NCBI RefSeq assembly: GCF_000711695.1
Contig: NW_013547003.1
Coordinates: 62,001 to 126,000 of the forward strand
Direction: 5' to 3'
Length of the DNA: 64,000 nucleotides
DNA from: Tilletiaria anomala UBC 951
Taxonomy: Eukaryota; Basidiomycota; Exobasidiomycetes; Georgefischeriales; Tilletiariaceae
The translations under genes and the position numbers were made by a program. Shown one piece after another: positions 11,539-21,594 of the stretch (positions are counted from its first letter, which is position 1; each line of letters starts with the position of its first letter). The notes beneath the pieces are model-generated. The model had not been told where the DNA came from and did not search any database. It saw nothing but the letters and a program-made list of their open reading frames with translations.

Positions 11539-13284
11539 GTCGATAATTTCCCTTTAGTGAGATGTGCGCTCTTGAGAAGTTCCGACGGTGTTATGGCTGA
11601 AAGGAGTGGTCGGATGACTTAATGAGAGGCGGAAGGGACCATGAAGGAGGTGACGAAGCGAGCAAGACCGCTACTTATACTGTATTGAATCCTTGTTCCA
11701 GAGAGTAGTGCGATTTCGAATGACACAAGAGGATGCTTTCAAAGTGTATTGGGGTTCCAGCCTACGAGAGTGGCTCGTGCTCCCTGGGCTGAGCATAGAC
11801 TGATGAGTAGCCGAATGGTTAACTGGCCCGCTGCCTCTATCGGATATGAGCGAGATGAAGACCTGATCTGGGAAAAGCTGCTAATTGTAGAAGCTGAATA
11901 GCTCATATTTCTCATCATGACGGCGCTTACGGCGACGCCCTTGCCTTTGCGAAAGACTGTGCATGTCAAGCGGAACCCTTGACAAGGCTACAGCCCCATA
12001 CACTCGTCATCTCTGTGTCGAACGGCGCTGAAGCATTAACCTTGCGCAAGTAGTCATGAGATGATTTCGCAAAGATGAAACAGTGGTGCACACAAATACA
12101 AACGAGCGGTCTGCACGTGTATCGTCGCACGGTCATTCGTTGCTCATTGTGACTGCATATGCTGAGGGCAACGACGGGCGGAAACCAACGTACACACCAG
12201 CCATCCAGCCGCCAGGTCAAAGAGCAAAAGAGTGCAGACGCTTTGACGAGATTGTGTTACTGCAGCCAACAATATCGTTCTGGTGTTAGGATGGGATTTC
12301 AGCAGTGCCTGCTTCACCCTTCCCAATCGTGGTTCTATCTCTTCAGGTGCGACAAATGAGCCAAGTAATGAAACATGCTCATTGCGAAGGCATTCAATTC
12401 AAAAATAAAAATAAATTTGGCGGCTCCGTCCCGCGTCTTCCGCGCTTCAAGCCCCACACTGCTGTTGTGCCGAGAAGGCTTCGATCACTTTCGTTCTGTG
12501 CGCAGGGCGAACGCGCGGAGTTGACGTCACAGCTTGCTCCTGAGCCCAGAGGACTCGAACTGCGAATTCGCAAAAGCAGGAGCCTGCTGTGGACAGTGGA
12601 AAGCAATTGAATAAGTTACCTTTGAGCTCTTCATGGTTTTACTGCAGGCTTGACGGAGAAGACCGTGTGTCGCGGGTTGCCAAGGGTCACGGATGAGCCT
12701 AGAGTCTGGACCGGCCTTGCGAGTTGACTCTAGCGAAGAAAATGCACGAGCGACCAGGCTGAAGCTTTTGAAATTACCATCGCCAGCTCTCGCTATGTAT
12801 TGGAGGCACATTTTCACACGCATGTCAAACTAAAAAATCTCTGGAAAGATCTTTGGTTTCTAGATATGCATATATGTAAGTAAGTATGTATGTGTGTACA
12901 TGTAGCTATACCAATCATGTCTCAACCCCGCGTAGAATAGCTCTGAACTACAGATACCAAGGCGAGCTATCACAGCCTCGCAGACTCTCGGATCGTCGCC
13001 ATCCTCAGTATGCCTCTCTCGCTCACTGCTGAATCTTTCAGCCTGGGAGCGCCATCGCGCACATGTGTGTGTACTCTCGTCAGCTCAGCACACACTGCCT
13101 GGTGCATTTGCGCAACTCTCAGGATCGAACGAGCACCCACCAGTACCAACGACCGAGCTCAATGCTCGACGGCCTTTCCCGTTCGTCGTCCACACCACAT
13201 GGTCCATCTGTGCGTTGGCTAAAGTCCATTCTCAATTTTTACGCTTAAAATGACGATTGCTTTTCTTATCGGCGTTCCTTCCAG
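11539..13284. other. Gene-poor region upstream of ADH
   Basis: 1.7 kb with only short, out-of-phase open frames. It should include the ADH promoter. Around 12862-12906 there is a TATG/TGTA-type simple repeat. An A-box-like string near 11807 is not followed by a B box. Nothing else supportable. Confidence 0.45.
12862..12906. repeat. Simple TATG/GTAA microsatellite
   Basis: Alternating TATG, TAAG and TGTG tetramers over about 45 bp. Low-complexity slippage repeat. Confidence 0.6.
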
Positions 13285-13418
13285 TCCATGCTGCTTGCGC
13301 ACAGCTCGTTCTAGTCGGATTATTCAACCTCAACCCCCACGGCTGCGACGAGTTCAAGTTCTACCCAACCATCAGCAACAAGGGCCTTATTCCCGACTGT
13401 AGCGACTTCGCTCGCTAG
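13285..13418 (+). pseudogene. Lone terminal exon of the secreted six-Cys repeat family
   Basis: After a good acceptor (TTCCTTCCAG) the frame reads ACAQLVLVGLFNLNPHGC then DEFKFYPTIS, and stops at 13416-13418. This aligns with the B half-repeat of the 15.7-kb gene (CxxLxxAGLxNLxxLxC, then DLKFDPxIN). The exon starts in the same phase (two bases of a split codon, three residues before the first Cys) as the last exons of the two neighbours at 17536 and 19827. I find no A half-repeat or signal peptide in the 300 bp upstream, so this is probably a relic or a strongly diverged copy. The call rests on motif and splice phase, not on a search. Confidence 0.5.
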
Positions 13419-14188
13419 TTCGGCAGCCTCCTCTGAAGTGGGCCGAATCAGCTTCATGCAGCAAACAGGCAGCCTCCGTCACGGGCGTCAGACGTTGTAC
13501 TTTCATATCACCTACCATGGTGATCATCATCTTGAGAACCAGATACCAGACACTTCCTTGCTTGAGCGACGACTTGTCGGAATTCGCTTGGAATGCTGAG
13601 GGGATGGATGAAGCGTTTCATCTGTTCAAACGCACCCCTTCGATTTCAGCATGTCCTGCGATCATCGAGCGTCGATGGCGACTGATGATTCATCACTAGC
13701 CGCTGGGAAATCAACAGGGCATTGTAGCTTGTGCTGGGTGGCACCATCTGATCGAGCTTGGCTTGATTGTAAAAAAGGACAATGCGACAGAACAACTTTC
13801 GCGACTCATAGGTGCTACCCCTTCATTGGCCACAAATTCACGAGGGAGATCATATGTGTTCACTTCCTGTGGACCCCCTGCTGGATTGGATGCTTCGGAT
13901 GGAGCATGAGTATCTTCGTCAGTTTAGGCATGAGCCTTGATATTTCATGATGCATGAGCGATGCAAAGAGATCCGCAGGTGTGGCCCGTGTGTGCCATGC
14001 GTGGGCTAAACTTGAGAAAAGGATGCAAGGAGGATCGGGAGGCAGTGCTGCAGCAGCGCGTTCAAGGCCTCACCACAAAGAGTGGATCGGAAGGTATGGG
14101 TGCGGGGGAGAGGTTGGTAGAGAGCTGAGAGGGCTTGGAAGAAAGAGCTGGTCGTTAGAAGTTGGAACTCATTGCCTCCTCTCCGTTT

Positions 14189-14213
14189 GATCGATCGATC
14201 GTTCGTTCGTTCG
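14189..14213. repeat. GATC/GTTC tetranucleotide microsatellite
   Basis: Three GATC units followed by three GTTC units in direct succession, so the repeat changes by one base midway. Confidence 0.7.
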
Positions 14214-15497
14214 CACTGAGCTTGAAGCTGGAACCCGCGTACGCTTGAACATCGATTGACCGTTTGACGTCGGGGCTCGGGGCCGGAGTACTTGGAACTC
14301 CTCAGTGAGAGGCCCTGCACTGTCTACTTTGCAAAGAAGCCAGACGATTGCGCTTCTGAGTTCTGCGATCGGTTGTCTCTGCAAGGGGATGCGCGCCGCT
14401 TCTCTCACTTATGTTGTGGCTTTACAGCTTGTACCCCCACGCGCTGATGTACGGCCGAGAGCAGCCGGCACAGATCCCACCTTTTGCCGAAGTATCCCTA
14501 CTGGAAATCAAAGGAACCACCTGGTCGTTAATTCCTCATTGGCATCCACCAAAGAAGACATCTTCCACAAACAGAAAATTCTGCCTCCTCTTTTGACGTG
14601 GCGCGGGCTCTAAGATGCACTCACTGCATCTTACTACACCAGCAGGGCGGGATGATCGCTATTAGAACTCGCCAGCACATGCGCAACAGGACAGGGACCG
14701 GAAGCGAGATCGTCCACAGTCAGATGCCAAGACTAACACTTCGGCACATGGCTGGCTTGATTTGTTTGCTCATCGGTCGACGCTGGATTCAAGGTCCGCT
14801 ATTTTGGCGAAGAAATTAAGCCCACTTGGATTTCATCTGACCAAGCCGCGCTCGCAAACGATATACTCGTTCACACTGGCTGACACCAGCGCACGCTACC
14901 TCGAGAGCGTGGGTACCGACCGCACACGGTAGAAGTCCCTTCTTCTCTGAGATCCCAGATCTTGCCGCTTCTTAACACCTTCTTTAGGCAATCTCGCCGA
15001 GGACATGCTTCACTGCCGCATCGAGATGTTCGCCGGCCCTCTCCAAAGACAAACGAATTTCTAACTCCCTTCAAGTTCAGATTCTCAATCAGGTCCGTTC
15101 AGATGAATGACGTCTCTGCACTTTGAAGAATCTCAAGTACGGCTGCCTCGCCAGTGGTTCCAGGTTTCCAGCTGGTGTCTCGTCACTGACTATTAATCCC
15201 AAAGCGGTCCTCCTTTCTTGTAAGAGACGGTCAAGTGGCGGATCTCCCTTGCAGCGAAAGCCATTGGCGCCGATTGAGATCCATGCGGGAGAGCTTTCTT
15301 CTTGCATCTTTTCCCTTGTATCTCACGCGAGGTGCTATCGTGAACGCTACTGAGCGTACCCTCTGGCCGACGTCGGGAGGTTTGAAGAGACGTTCTGCTA
15401 TGCGCTTGCCCTCTAAGGACAGGAACGTCTTCTATCTTTGATCCTAGCCATGTAGAGGTATGCGTTTGTTAGGAACATTCTGGACCGAGTGACACCG

Positions 15498-15503
15498 TAT
15501 AAG
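15498..15503 (+). promoter_or_regulatory. Probable TATA box of the secreted repeat gene
   Basis: TATAAG lies 250 bp before the ATG at 15753, in an otherwise GC-balanced stretch, and is followed by a CT-rich leader. Position and context fit a core promoter; this is an inference. Confidence 0.4.
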
Positions 15504-15752
15504 AACAGAGCGGCTTGCTCGTCGCCACAGCACTTTAGGCCTTCTCTTATCATCGCTCAACTAAACTTCTTCCTCTCCAGCTCCTCGCCTCTCTTCGACA
15601 GCTCCCTCGGTACCCTCAAGGTTAACCTCAGCTCCTCACACTCTCTTCTCAAGATATTGGTCCCCGATCACCGCCCACACCTTCACTAGCACTTATCTCA
15701 AACAGCAGGACCACACCAGCGAGACCATCACCCACGCCATCACCAACCGAAC

Positions 15753-17690
15753 ATGAAGCTCTCCATTTCTCTCAGCGCCATGCTGGCTCTGCTCACCACG
15801 GTATCTGTCGTCAGCGGTCTCATTCAAGACACTTGCAGCTGCAGTTGCCCTGGTCATCCTGGTAACCATGACATCAAACACGGTGGCAAAGGCGGCCATG
15901 GCCGTCACAGCGGCGGTCACGGTGGTCATCACGGTGGCGGTGGCGGTGATGGTGGCCGTCACGGCGGCGGTCACGGTGGTCATCACGGTGGCGGTGGCGG
16001 TGATGGTGGCCGTCACGGCGGCCATGGCGGCCACCGCTACTGCATCCCTTCTCCTGCCACCAAAACGGAAGCTTGCTCGGCACTCGCAGAGGCAGGCCTT
16101 ATTAACCTCGGCTTGCTCAACTGTGCGCAAGTCGACATTTCGTGAGTGTTTGCTGCGATGCGGCAATGTTTTACTGACTCTTGATTATGCTAATGATCTT
16201 GCCACGCTTCCCACTTTTGAACACAGTCCGACAGTGAACATCCTCAAGCGAGATGACCTGGCCGCTGAGCGCCGAACCCATCAATGCAAGGAGTCTTGTG
16301 AGCCATCTGACTCCGAGGCGCTTGGCTGGCCTAATGAAAACTGATTCCTGCACAATACACTCCCTCTGCTAGCCGACGCGACTTGCCAGGTCCTCTCAAA
16401 GGCCGGCCTCGTCAACCTCAGCCTGCTCGGCTGCCTTGACCTCAAATTCGATCCGACGATCAACATTGGTCAGCAGCTGCTTCCTGGCATCGAGAATGTG
16501 GTCGCCACTCTGGGCGGCTCTGGTGGCGAGTCAGGCGGGGCCGACCAAATCTGCGTGCCCCCAGCTAGCACCAAAAAGGAGGCGTGCTCATCGCTCTCCC
16601 AGGCCGGTCTCGTCAACCTTGACTTGCTCAGTTGCGCCAATGTTGACATTTCGCCTCAGCTAACTGTCCTCAAGCGCGCCGCTCAATGTGAGATGAACGC
16701 GGACACATCTTGCGAAGTTCTCTCTAAGGCCGGCCTTGTGAACCTTGAGCTCCTCGGATGCGTCGATCTCAAATTTGACCCTGTCATTGGCATTGGCGAG
16801 CAGCTTTTTCCCACTGCCAAAGGCACAGTCGCCAAGGTTCTCGAAACAGTCAGTGACCTCACGACGCAATCAGCCGATGGCCCTTCCATCAAGCTGGACG
16901 AGGGTGTATGTGTTCCGCGCAACGGCAACAAGAAGGAAGCATGCTCATCCCTTTCCAAGGCTGGTCTCATCAATCTCAGTGCGCTCAACTGCGACAAGAT
17001 CGACATCTCTCCCACATTGAACATCTTGAAGCGCAGTGGTCAGTGCGAGTCAAACCCCGACACTTCGTGCGAACTCCTTTCCAAGGCTGGGCTCATCAAT
17101 CTCAATCTTCTTGGCTGCATCGACCTCAAATTTGACCCAACCATCAACATCGCGCAAGAGCTTCTGCCTTCTCTTGAAGGAATCGCTGGCTCGCTCCCTT
17201 CCCTTATCCCCCGGGACTTCGATGTTCGCGGTCGCCACGGAATGTGCGTGAAACGCGGCTGCAGCAAAAAGCAGGCATGCACGGCACTTGCAAGCGCCGG
17301 TCTCGTTAATCTCAGCGCGCTCAACTGCAACAAGATTGACATCTCTCCCAAAGCGGATATCCTCAAGCGCAATGTCGACGATGCGGAGCAAAGTAGCCTC
17401 GCTGCACGCTATGTCGAGAACAAGCTCGCTGCTCGCGGGAACAAGCACTGCGAGAAGTCGCGTGAGTCCTGCCACCGAGACCCAGTCGTTGCTCGAATAT
17501 CAGACTGATGAAAACACTTCGCTCTCTGGCTTCAGCCTCTGCTGTTTGCCAAGAATTCTCGCGAGCCGGCCTCTTGAACCTCAACCTTCTTGGCTGCGTC
17601 GATCTCAAATTCAACCCGAAGATCAAGATCGGCAAGACGCTCCTTCCAGCTGGAGTCAAAATCATCGAAACCCTGGCTGATCTTCTTTAG
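15753..17690 (+). CDS. Secreted Kex2-type tandem repeat protein (four six-Cys units)
   Basis: Four exons (15753-16141, 16227-16297, 16373-17461, 17536-17690) give 567 residues. A signal peptide (MKLSISLSAMLALLTTVSVV) is followed by CSCSC and a Gly/His-rich segment with two exact 18-residue repeats. Then come four units of about 112-119 residues. Each unit has an A half (Cys, then ACxxLxxAGLxNLxxLNCxxxD, then ISP), an LKR dibasic site, and a B half (QCE, then SCxxLSKAGLxNLxLLGC, then DLKFDPxINI). That is six cysteines per unit. The LKR sites are at 16243-16251, 16669-16677, 17026-17034 and 17362-17370. The regular dibasic sites suggest cutting by a Kex2 protease in the Golgi. I recognise no known domain. 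Introns sit in unit 1 and unit 4 only, at matching places. It could be a cell-surface or effector-like peptide precursor; function unknown. Confidence 0.82.
15912..16019 (+). repeat. 54-bp perfect tandem duplication (Gly/His-rich)
   Basis: Two copies, 15912-15965 and 15966-16019, coding GGHGGHHGGGGGDGGRHG twice. The copies look identical at the DNA level, which points to a recent duplication. Each copy carries four histidines. Confidence 0.8.
16040..17650 (+). repeat. Four tandem A-B coding units of the secreted repeat protein
   Basis: Units are marked by the LKR codons at 16243, 16669, 17026 and 17362, giving a period of 117, 119 and 112 residues after removing introns. Eight half-repeats share C-x2-L-x2-AGL-x-NL. 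A halves end LNC-x3-DIS; B halves end LGC-x-DLKF. Linkers between B and the next A vary in length and sequence, while the half-repeats themselves stay close. Confidence 0.8.
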
Positions 17691-19192
17691 CGGCCCCTTT
17701 TCGTCTTCACCCAACGTGTTCAATCATTACCTTTTGTGCCACCTCATTTTCGATCGATAGCGCTACCGAGAGACATACTTCCTTCTAATACCCCGTTGTT
17801 TCCCGGTCTCCGGGTTGACTCGGTAAATCTATGTTGCGAAACCTTTCCCGAAGCTCACACGTTCATCCGCGATTCTGCTTGCAATCGGCCGCGCAGGTTG
17901 TTGATGACTCTCCATTCAGAGTGATCCATCGTTCGAGCAGGATTTCATATGAGCGATGGGCTTCATTTGATGTTGTATGAGCAAACCGCTGAACGAGTGA
18001 CTATGTACCCAGCGGATGTACATCATTCCCCCCACGGTCACGAAAGTCACACATCACGATGGCTGATGCCCACCAGCCAACAAGTCGACGGTGAAATTCA
18101 GCCGAAACTTCTTCCGAAAGAGATTGCAACATCATCTGTCGTTGCCGAACTCGCAATCCTCAATCTTGCTCTGCTCTCGCAGACCATGTCTTGATCTCTT
18201 GCCGCCCTACATGCTGCTGCGGCTACCGTGGTGAAAGGCTGTCTTGCGTGCGGCCTTGCCCACTTTGCACGCAGCGCAGAGCGCCATGGAAAATATCTCA
18301 TATGAAGCAAGAGCAGCGCGCAAGCCTCTCCCTGAGCTGCATGCAGACTCGCTGTCCTCGTCCCACCAACTGAAGGCAACCGACTCAGAGCGGCCTTTCC
18401 TTGTACTGGCTATTGGTAGTGTTGCTTTGACGATACCACCCCGAGTACATACACGATAGAAGACGACGGCGACCTAGCGAAGCAATGACACCAAAACCCA
18501 TCACCCTCTCATTCACGCCACAGTACGAGGGCATGTGTAAGCATGGACTACCTGCATGTGTGGGCACCCTTGGGAAAGATTGTCAAATTCAGCGCAGGAG
18601 CATGCCTAATGCGTTGGGCTCGGTATGAAAGAGGAATTCAGGGACTGCTTGAGAAGACGAAATAAAGTCATTGCTTGGCGCCACCGTCCAATGCCAAATT
18701 GCAAATGCTGGGACCAAGTAACAGCCTTCAAGCTACAAGTTCCTCCGCAAGCCCATGCTGATCATGCGCATCCCAGCGACTCTTCATAAATTTGACTGAC
18801 CGAACCAAACATCTTTGAAGGCGCCTGCAGCGATTCTGCTTGAAAGGTGGCGAGTATGGCAAGGCAGTGGCAGTCGAATCCGAACCGGTGATACGACGGC
18901 CTTTCACTGGTTGTGCTTGGATCTCTTCCAACAGCGTTGGTGACCTGTTCAAGCCACATCGTGGAAGGATCACTCCTTTCATCTCGCTTCTTTCTTCCCA
19001 AGCGGAGATCTCGTCGTTGCTCGCCTTCTGACATGCATTGAAAGGTCTTGGATTTCGCTATGCCTTCTGTACCCCATCCACATTCCTCTACCCTCACAAG
19101 ATTTTCCTCCGCTCACCAAGCTCCTCTTCACGGTCGCACCTCGAAGAGTTAACACTGATTGAACACACAGCTCTTCAGCTAATGTATCAACA
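17691..19192. other. Intergenic between the two repeat-family genes
   Basis: 1.5 kb with no convincing gene. A short stretch near 18120-18190 reads VVAELAILNLALL before a stop, faintly like a half-repeat core, but the cysteines are absent, so I do not call it. Confidence 0.4.
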
Positions 19193-19903
19193 ATGATCCT
19201 TTCCACCTCCATCACAGTGGTCCTCGCTCTCCTCTCCACTGGGTCATTTGTCGGCTCTAATGTGTTCCATCACACAAGTCGCAGAGCCGGCACTTGCAGC
19301 TGCGATTGCTCCTGCGGCTCTGGCTCTGGCGATTCTAGAGCCTCTGGAGGCTGAGGCGGGAACGATGGCTCTGGCTCATCCGGTAGCTTTGGCGGCTCTA
19401 GTGACGCGAGTGGTAGGTGCTAGCGGCCAGCCGTGTATTCTCAGCGGCTGTAACAGACAGCAAGTCTGCGCGACTCTTGCTGGATTTGGGCTCGTCAAGG
19501 TCAATGCCGACTGCAACTTTGTTGACGTCAGGTGCGTCCATACAGTGTATTCAATTCGTGCTCGTCAACGTGCTGACTCAATCTTCTCCATCACATATGT
19601 TTTGCTCACCCCCATTGCATGGGTTTACTTGTACAGCCCTACCATCAGCATTCTGTTCCATCACCCCGTGCCGACATCCCACCACAACATTGCCGTTCGC
19701 TACATTGAGAACAAGCTGTCTACCGCGCGGCGACCCCACAGTGCGAGAGTGACGGCGGGCAACTTTATTTTGACACTTAACAGGACGCTCAAGCTGTTTG
19801 TGGGCTTCTTCCCTATGACCGTACAGCCGATGCTGTCTGCGCACAGATTTCAAAATTCGGTCTTGACATCCTGAACTTGTTTGGTTGCAAACACTGCAAG
19901 TAA
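19193..19903 (+). pseudogene. Paralogue of the secreted repeat gene, single unit, frame disturbed
   Basis: From ATG 19193 there is a signal peptide (MILSTSITVVLALLSTGSFV) and a CSCDCSC cluster, matching the N-terminus of the 15.7-kb gene. Then the Gly/Ser-rich part meets a stop and the frame shifts by one. The second frame gives QVCATLAGFGLVKVNADC and VDV (an A half), an intron 19532-19636 at the same phase as in the neighbour, RYIENKLSTARR (compare RYVENKLAARG in the neighbour), an intron 19741-19826, and a B half AVCAQISKFGLDILNLFGC ending at 19903. All splice phases after the Gly region are intact. It is either a pseudogene or translated from ATG 19260, which opens the second frame with an Ala-rich hydrophobic start. 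There is no LKR site. Confidence 0.6.
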
Positions 19904-20436
19904 GATTTGACCATCAGCATCGACGAGCAGCCGCAAAAAGTGTGGTCACCACACTTGTCAACTTACTTTGAGTGGCTCTTGCGCCCCCTCCGAATTTCGC
20001 TATAGACCACCATCTTTGATGCTCGCGGTTCACTAAGCAAGCGCTACCCTCAAAGCAGCATCCTTCCATTTCTGGCGCACGTGTTGTATTTAACCGTTGT
20101 ATTTAGGCTTGTGCACTGGATTGCCGCATCCAGCATCATTCGATTTCCGATCCTATTTCAAAGACAGCCTTGCGATGTAAGTGCAACCTAGGGCCGTGCC
20201 ATTTACTGTTACCGTCCTTTTCGGCGAGATAGGGCGTGAGGTGTGTGGACTTTGTTCAGGAAGGTTGCTCGTCAAAGGTGAAGTGCGAGTAATGGGTGCA
20301 TACCTGGATCCGGATCAATAAAGGCTATGGCGCAGATGCAGATGCACACTCCAGAGATAGAATTAAACATGGCATGATGCCTTGGACGTGAACAGGGAAT
20401 TGTGCGATGGTGAATGACGCAGGGTCTCTGATACAA
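19904..20436. other. Intergenic between the paralogue and the AKTIP-like gene
   Basis: About 530 bp holding the 3' ends of two converging genes. Nothing else seen. Confidence 0.45.
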
Positions 20437-21594
20437 TCATGAAACACCCAAAACAGCAGTCTTAATACGTTCGTACTCCTCTTCGCCTAGCGCCTTGAAA
20501 GAGATACCCGGCCCGCGGCCATCGTCAGGGTCATTACTTCCGCCTGCGCGAACACCTTCTGCGGTTACAGCTGCATCTGGCTCGCTCCGAGCAGCGGCGC
20601 CCTGCCGCCCAGGACCCGGTAACCCCGAACCGGAATTCGAGTCGTACAGAGCATCGCTGGAAGTCGACAGATGCTTTGACTGCGAAGCCAGCTTCAGGAA
20701 CAGCTCGTGGTTTGTGCGGTACATGCTATGGCACGAGCATCGGACAAAATTTCGGAACAAGTGTGCGTTCAGCATTCTCCATCAGCTGGAAGCGGGCTGT
20801 GGTAGGCGCGATGAGGAATGGGACTTACGCGTACACATCCTTATTTGCAGCCTGTCTCTCCGAAACTTCGTTGAGCACTTTTACAGTAAAAGCGTCGCGG
20901 ATGTAGCGCAAGAGATTAACGGAGCTGTTCCTACAAGCATTCCATGCTTCTGCGGTCGCGTTTGACGCTGATGAGAAGCGAGGTAATAGCGAGAGACGAA
21001 ATGTTGTTGCCTACGAAGCCAGAAAACAGGAATGTGATGCAAAAATGTACTCAACCGCACCATTTGAAGGGATAGGGCATCGGTCGCCCCCGGTTTTGGT
21101 TCGTTACTTACGTCAACGAGCGGGTGCAGAAGGGTAGGAGGGAAGATGACGTCCGGTACAGCAGTCCCAGAAAGAAACGATGGGAGGAAGTGAATGTCGA
21201 AGCGAAAGATGCCGCCGGCGTACGGGCCTCGGCGAACAAAAATGACGCCGTGCCATGCTGATGTTGTTGCCAAGGGATAAAGAAAAAAGCCTTTCGTCAG
21301 AGCACCCCACCATGGTACGCCAAAGGTTCCCAGTTGCGACCACGCACTCAGCAAATTCGCTTCATCCGGTATGATGTACACTCCCGGCGTGATGTTCTTC
21401 GGTTCTCTCAGCTGTGCTCTAATGAATGGCCAGGTGTTCAGTTCCATTGGTTGTTGGTAAAAGTTCCCCGTGCACGTGGAACGCCCAGTTGAACAAAGGC
21501 GTGCAGCGAGGAAATGCAGAAGGTTGAAGTCAGAGATGAGGCCAAACGCTGCGTGCTCTACATGCAGATGGCGGCGTGCACCTGGGCATCGCAT
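20437..21594 (-). CDS. AKTIP/FTS-like ubiquitin-conjugating enzyme variant
   Basis: AKTIP is an inactive E2 fold that in animals works with Hook proteins in early-endosome traffic. Exons 21594-21348, 21257-21112, 21010-20829 and 20725-20437 give 287 residues. The block WHGVIFVRRGPYAGGIFRF followed by VIFPPTLLHPLVD is diagnostic: it matches the AKTIP core, with HPLVD where an active E2 has the HPN tripeptide and the catalytic Cys that follows it. The preceding strand is ITPGVYIIPDEANLL. The C-terminal region is helical (NLLRYIRDAF), then Ser/Gly-rich, ending FKALGEEEYERIKTAVLGV. The 5' end is uncertain: I used the first ATG of the open frame, but an upstream exon is possible. Confidence 0.72.

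Larger units (their letters stand above)
13419..15752. other. Long upstream region of the secreted repeat gene
   Basis: 2.3 kb without a convincing gene. It includes a 99-codon open frame at 13651-13950 without recognisable features, a GATC/GTTC microsatellite at 14189-14213, and a TATA-like box at 15498. The last 200 bp are rich in C and T, as in many fungal 5' leaders. Confidence 0.45.

Noticed and set aside
11807-11820. A-box-like string (TAGCCGAATGG) suggesting a tRNA
   Set aside because: No B box (GGTTCGANNCC) within 100 bp and no acceptor-stem pairing.
12530-12610. Minus-strand B-box-like GTTCGAGTCC suggesting a tRNA
   Set aside because: The flanking bases cannot form a T stem and there is no A box at the right distance.
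13651-13950. 99-codon plus-strand open frame
   Set aside because: No signal peptide, repeat motif or splice site; cannot be told from chance.
18120-18194. Short stretch resembling a half-repeat core of the secreted family
   Set aside because: The cysteines are missing and the match is only a Leu/Asn pattern; chance is likely.
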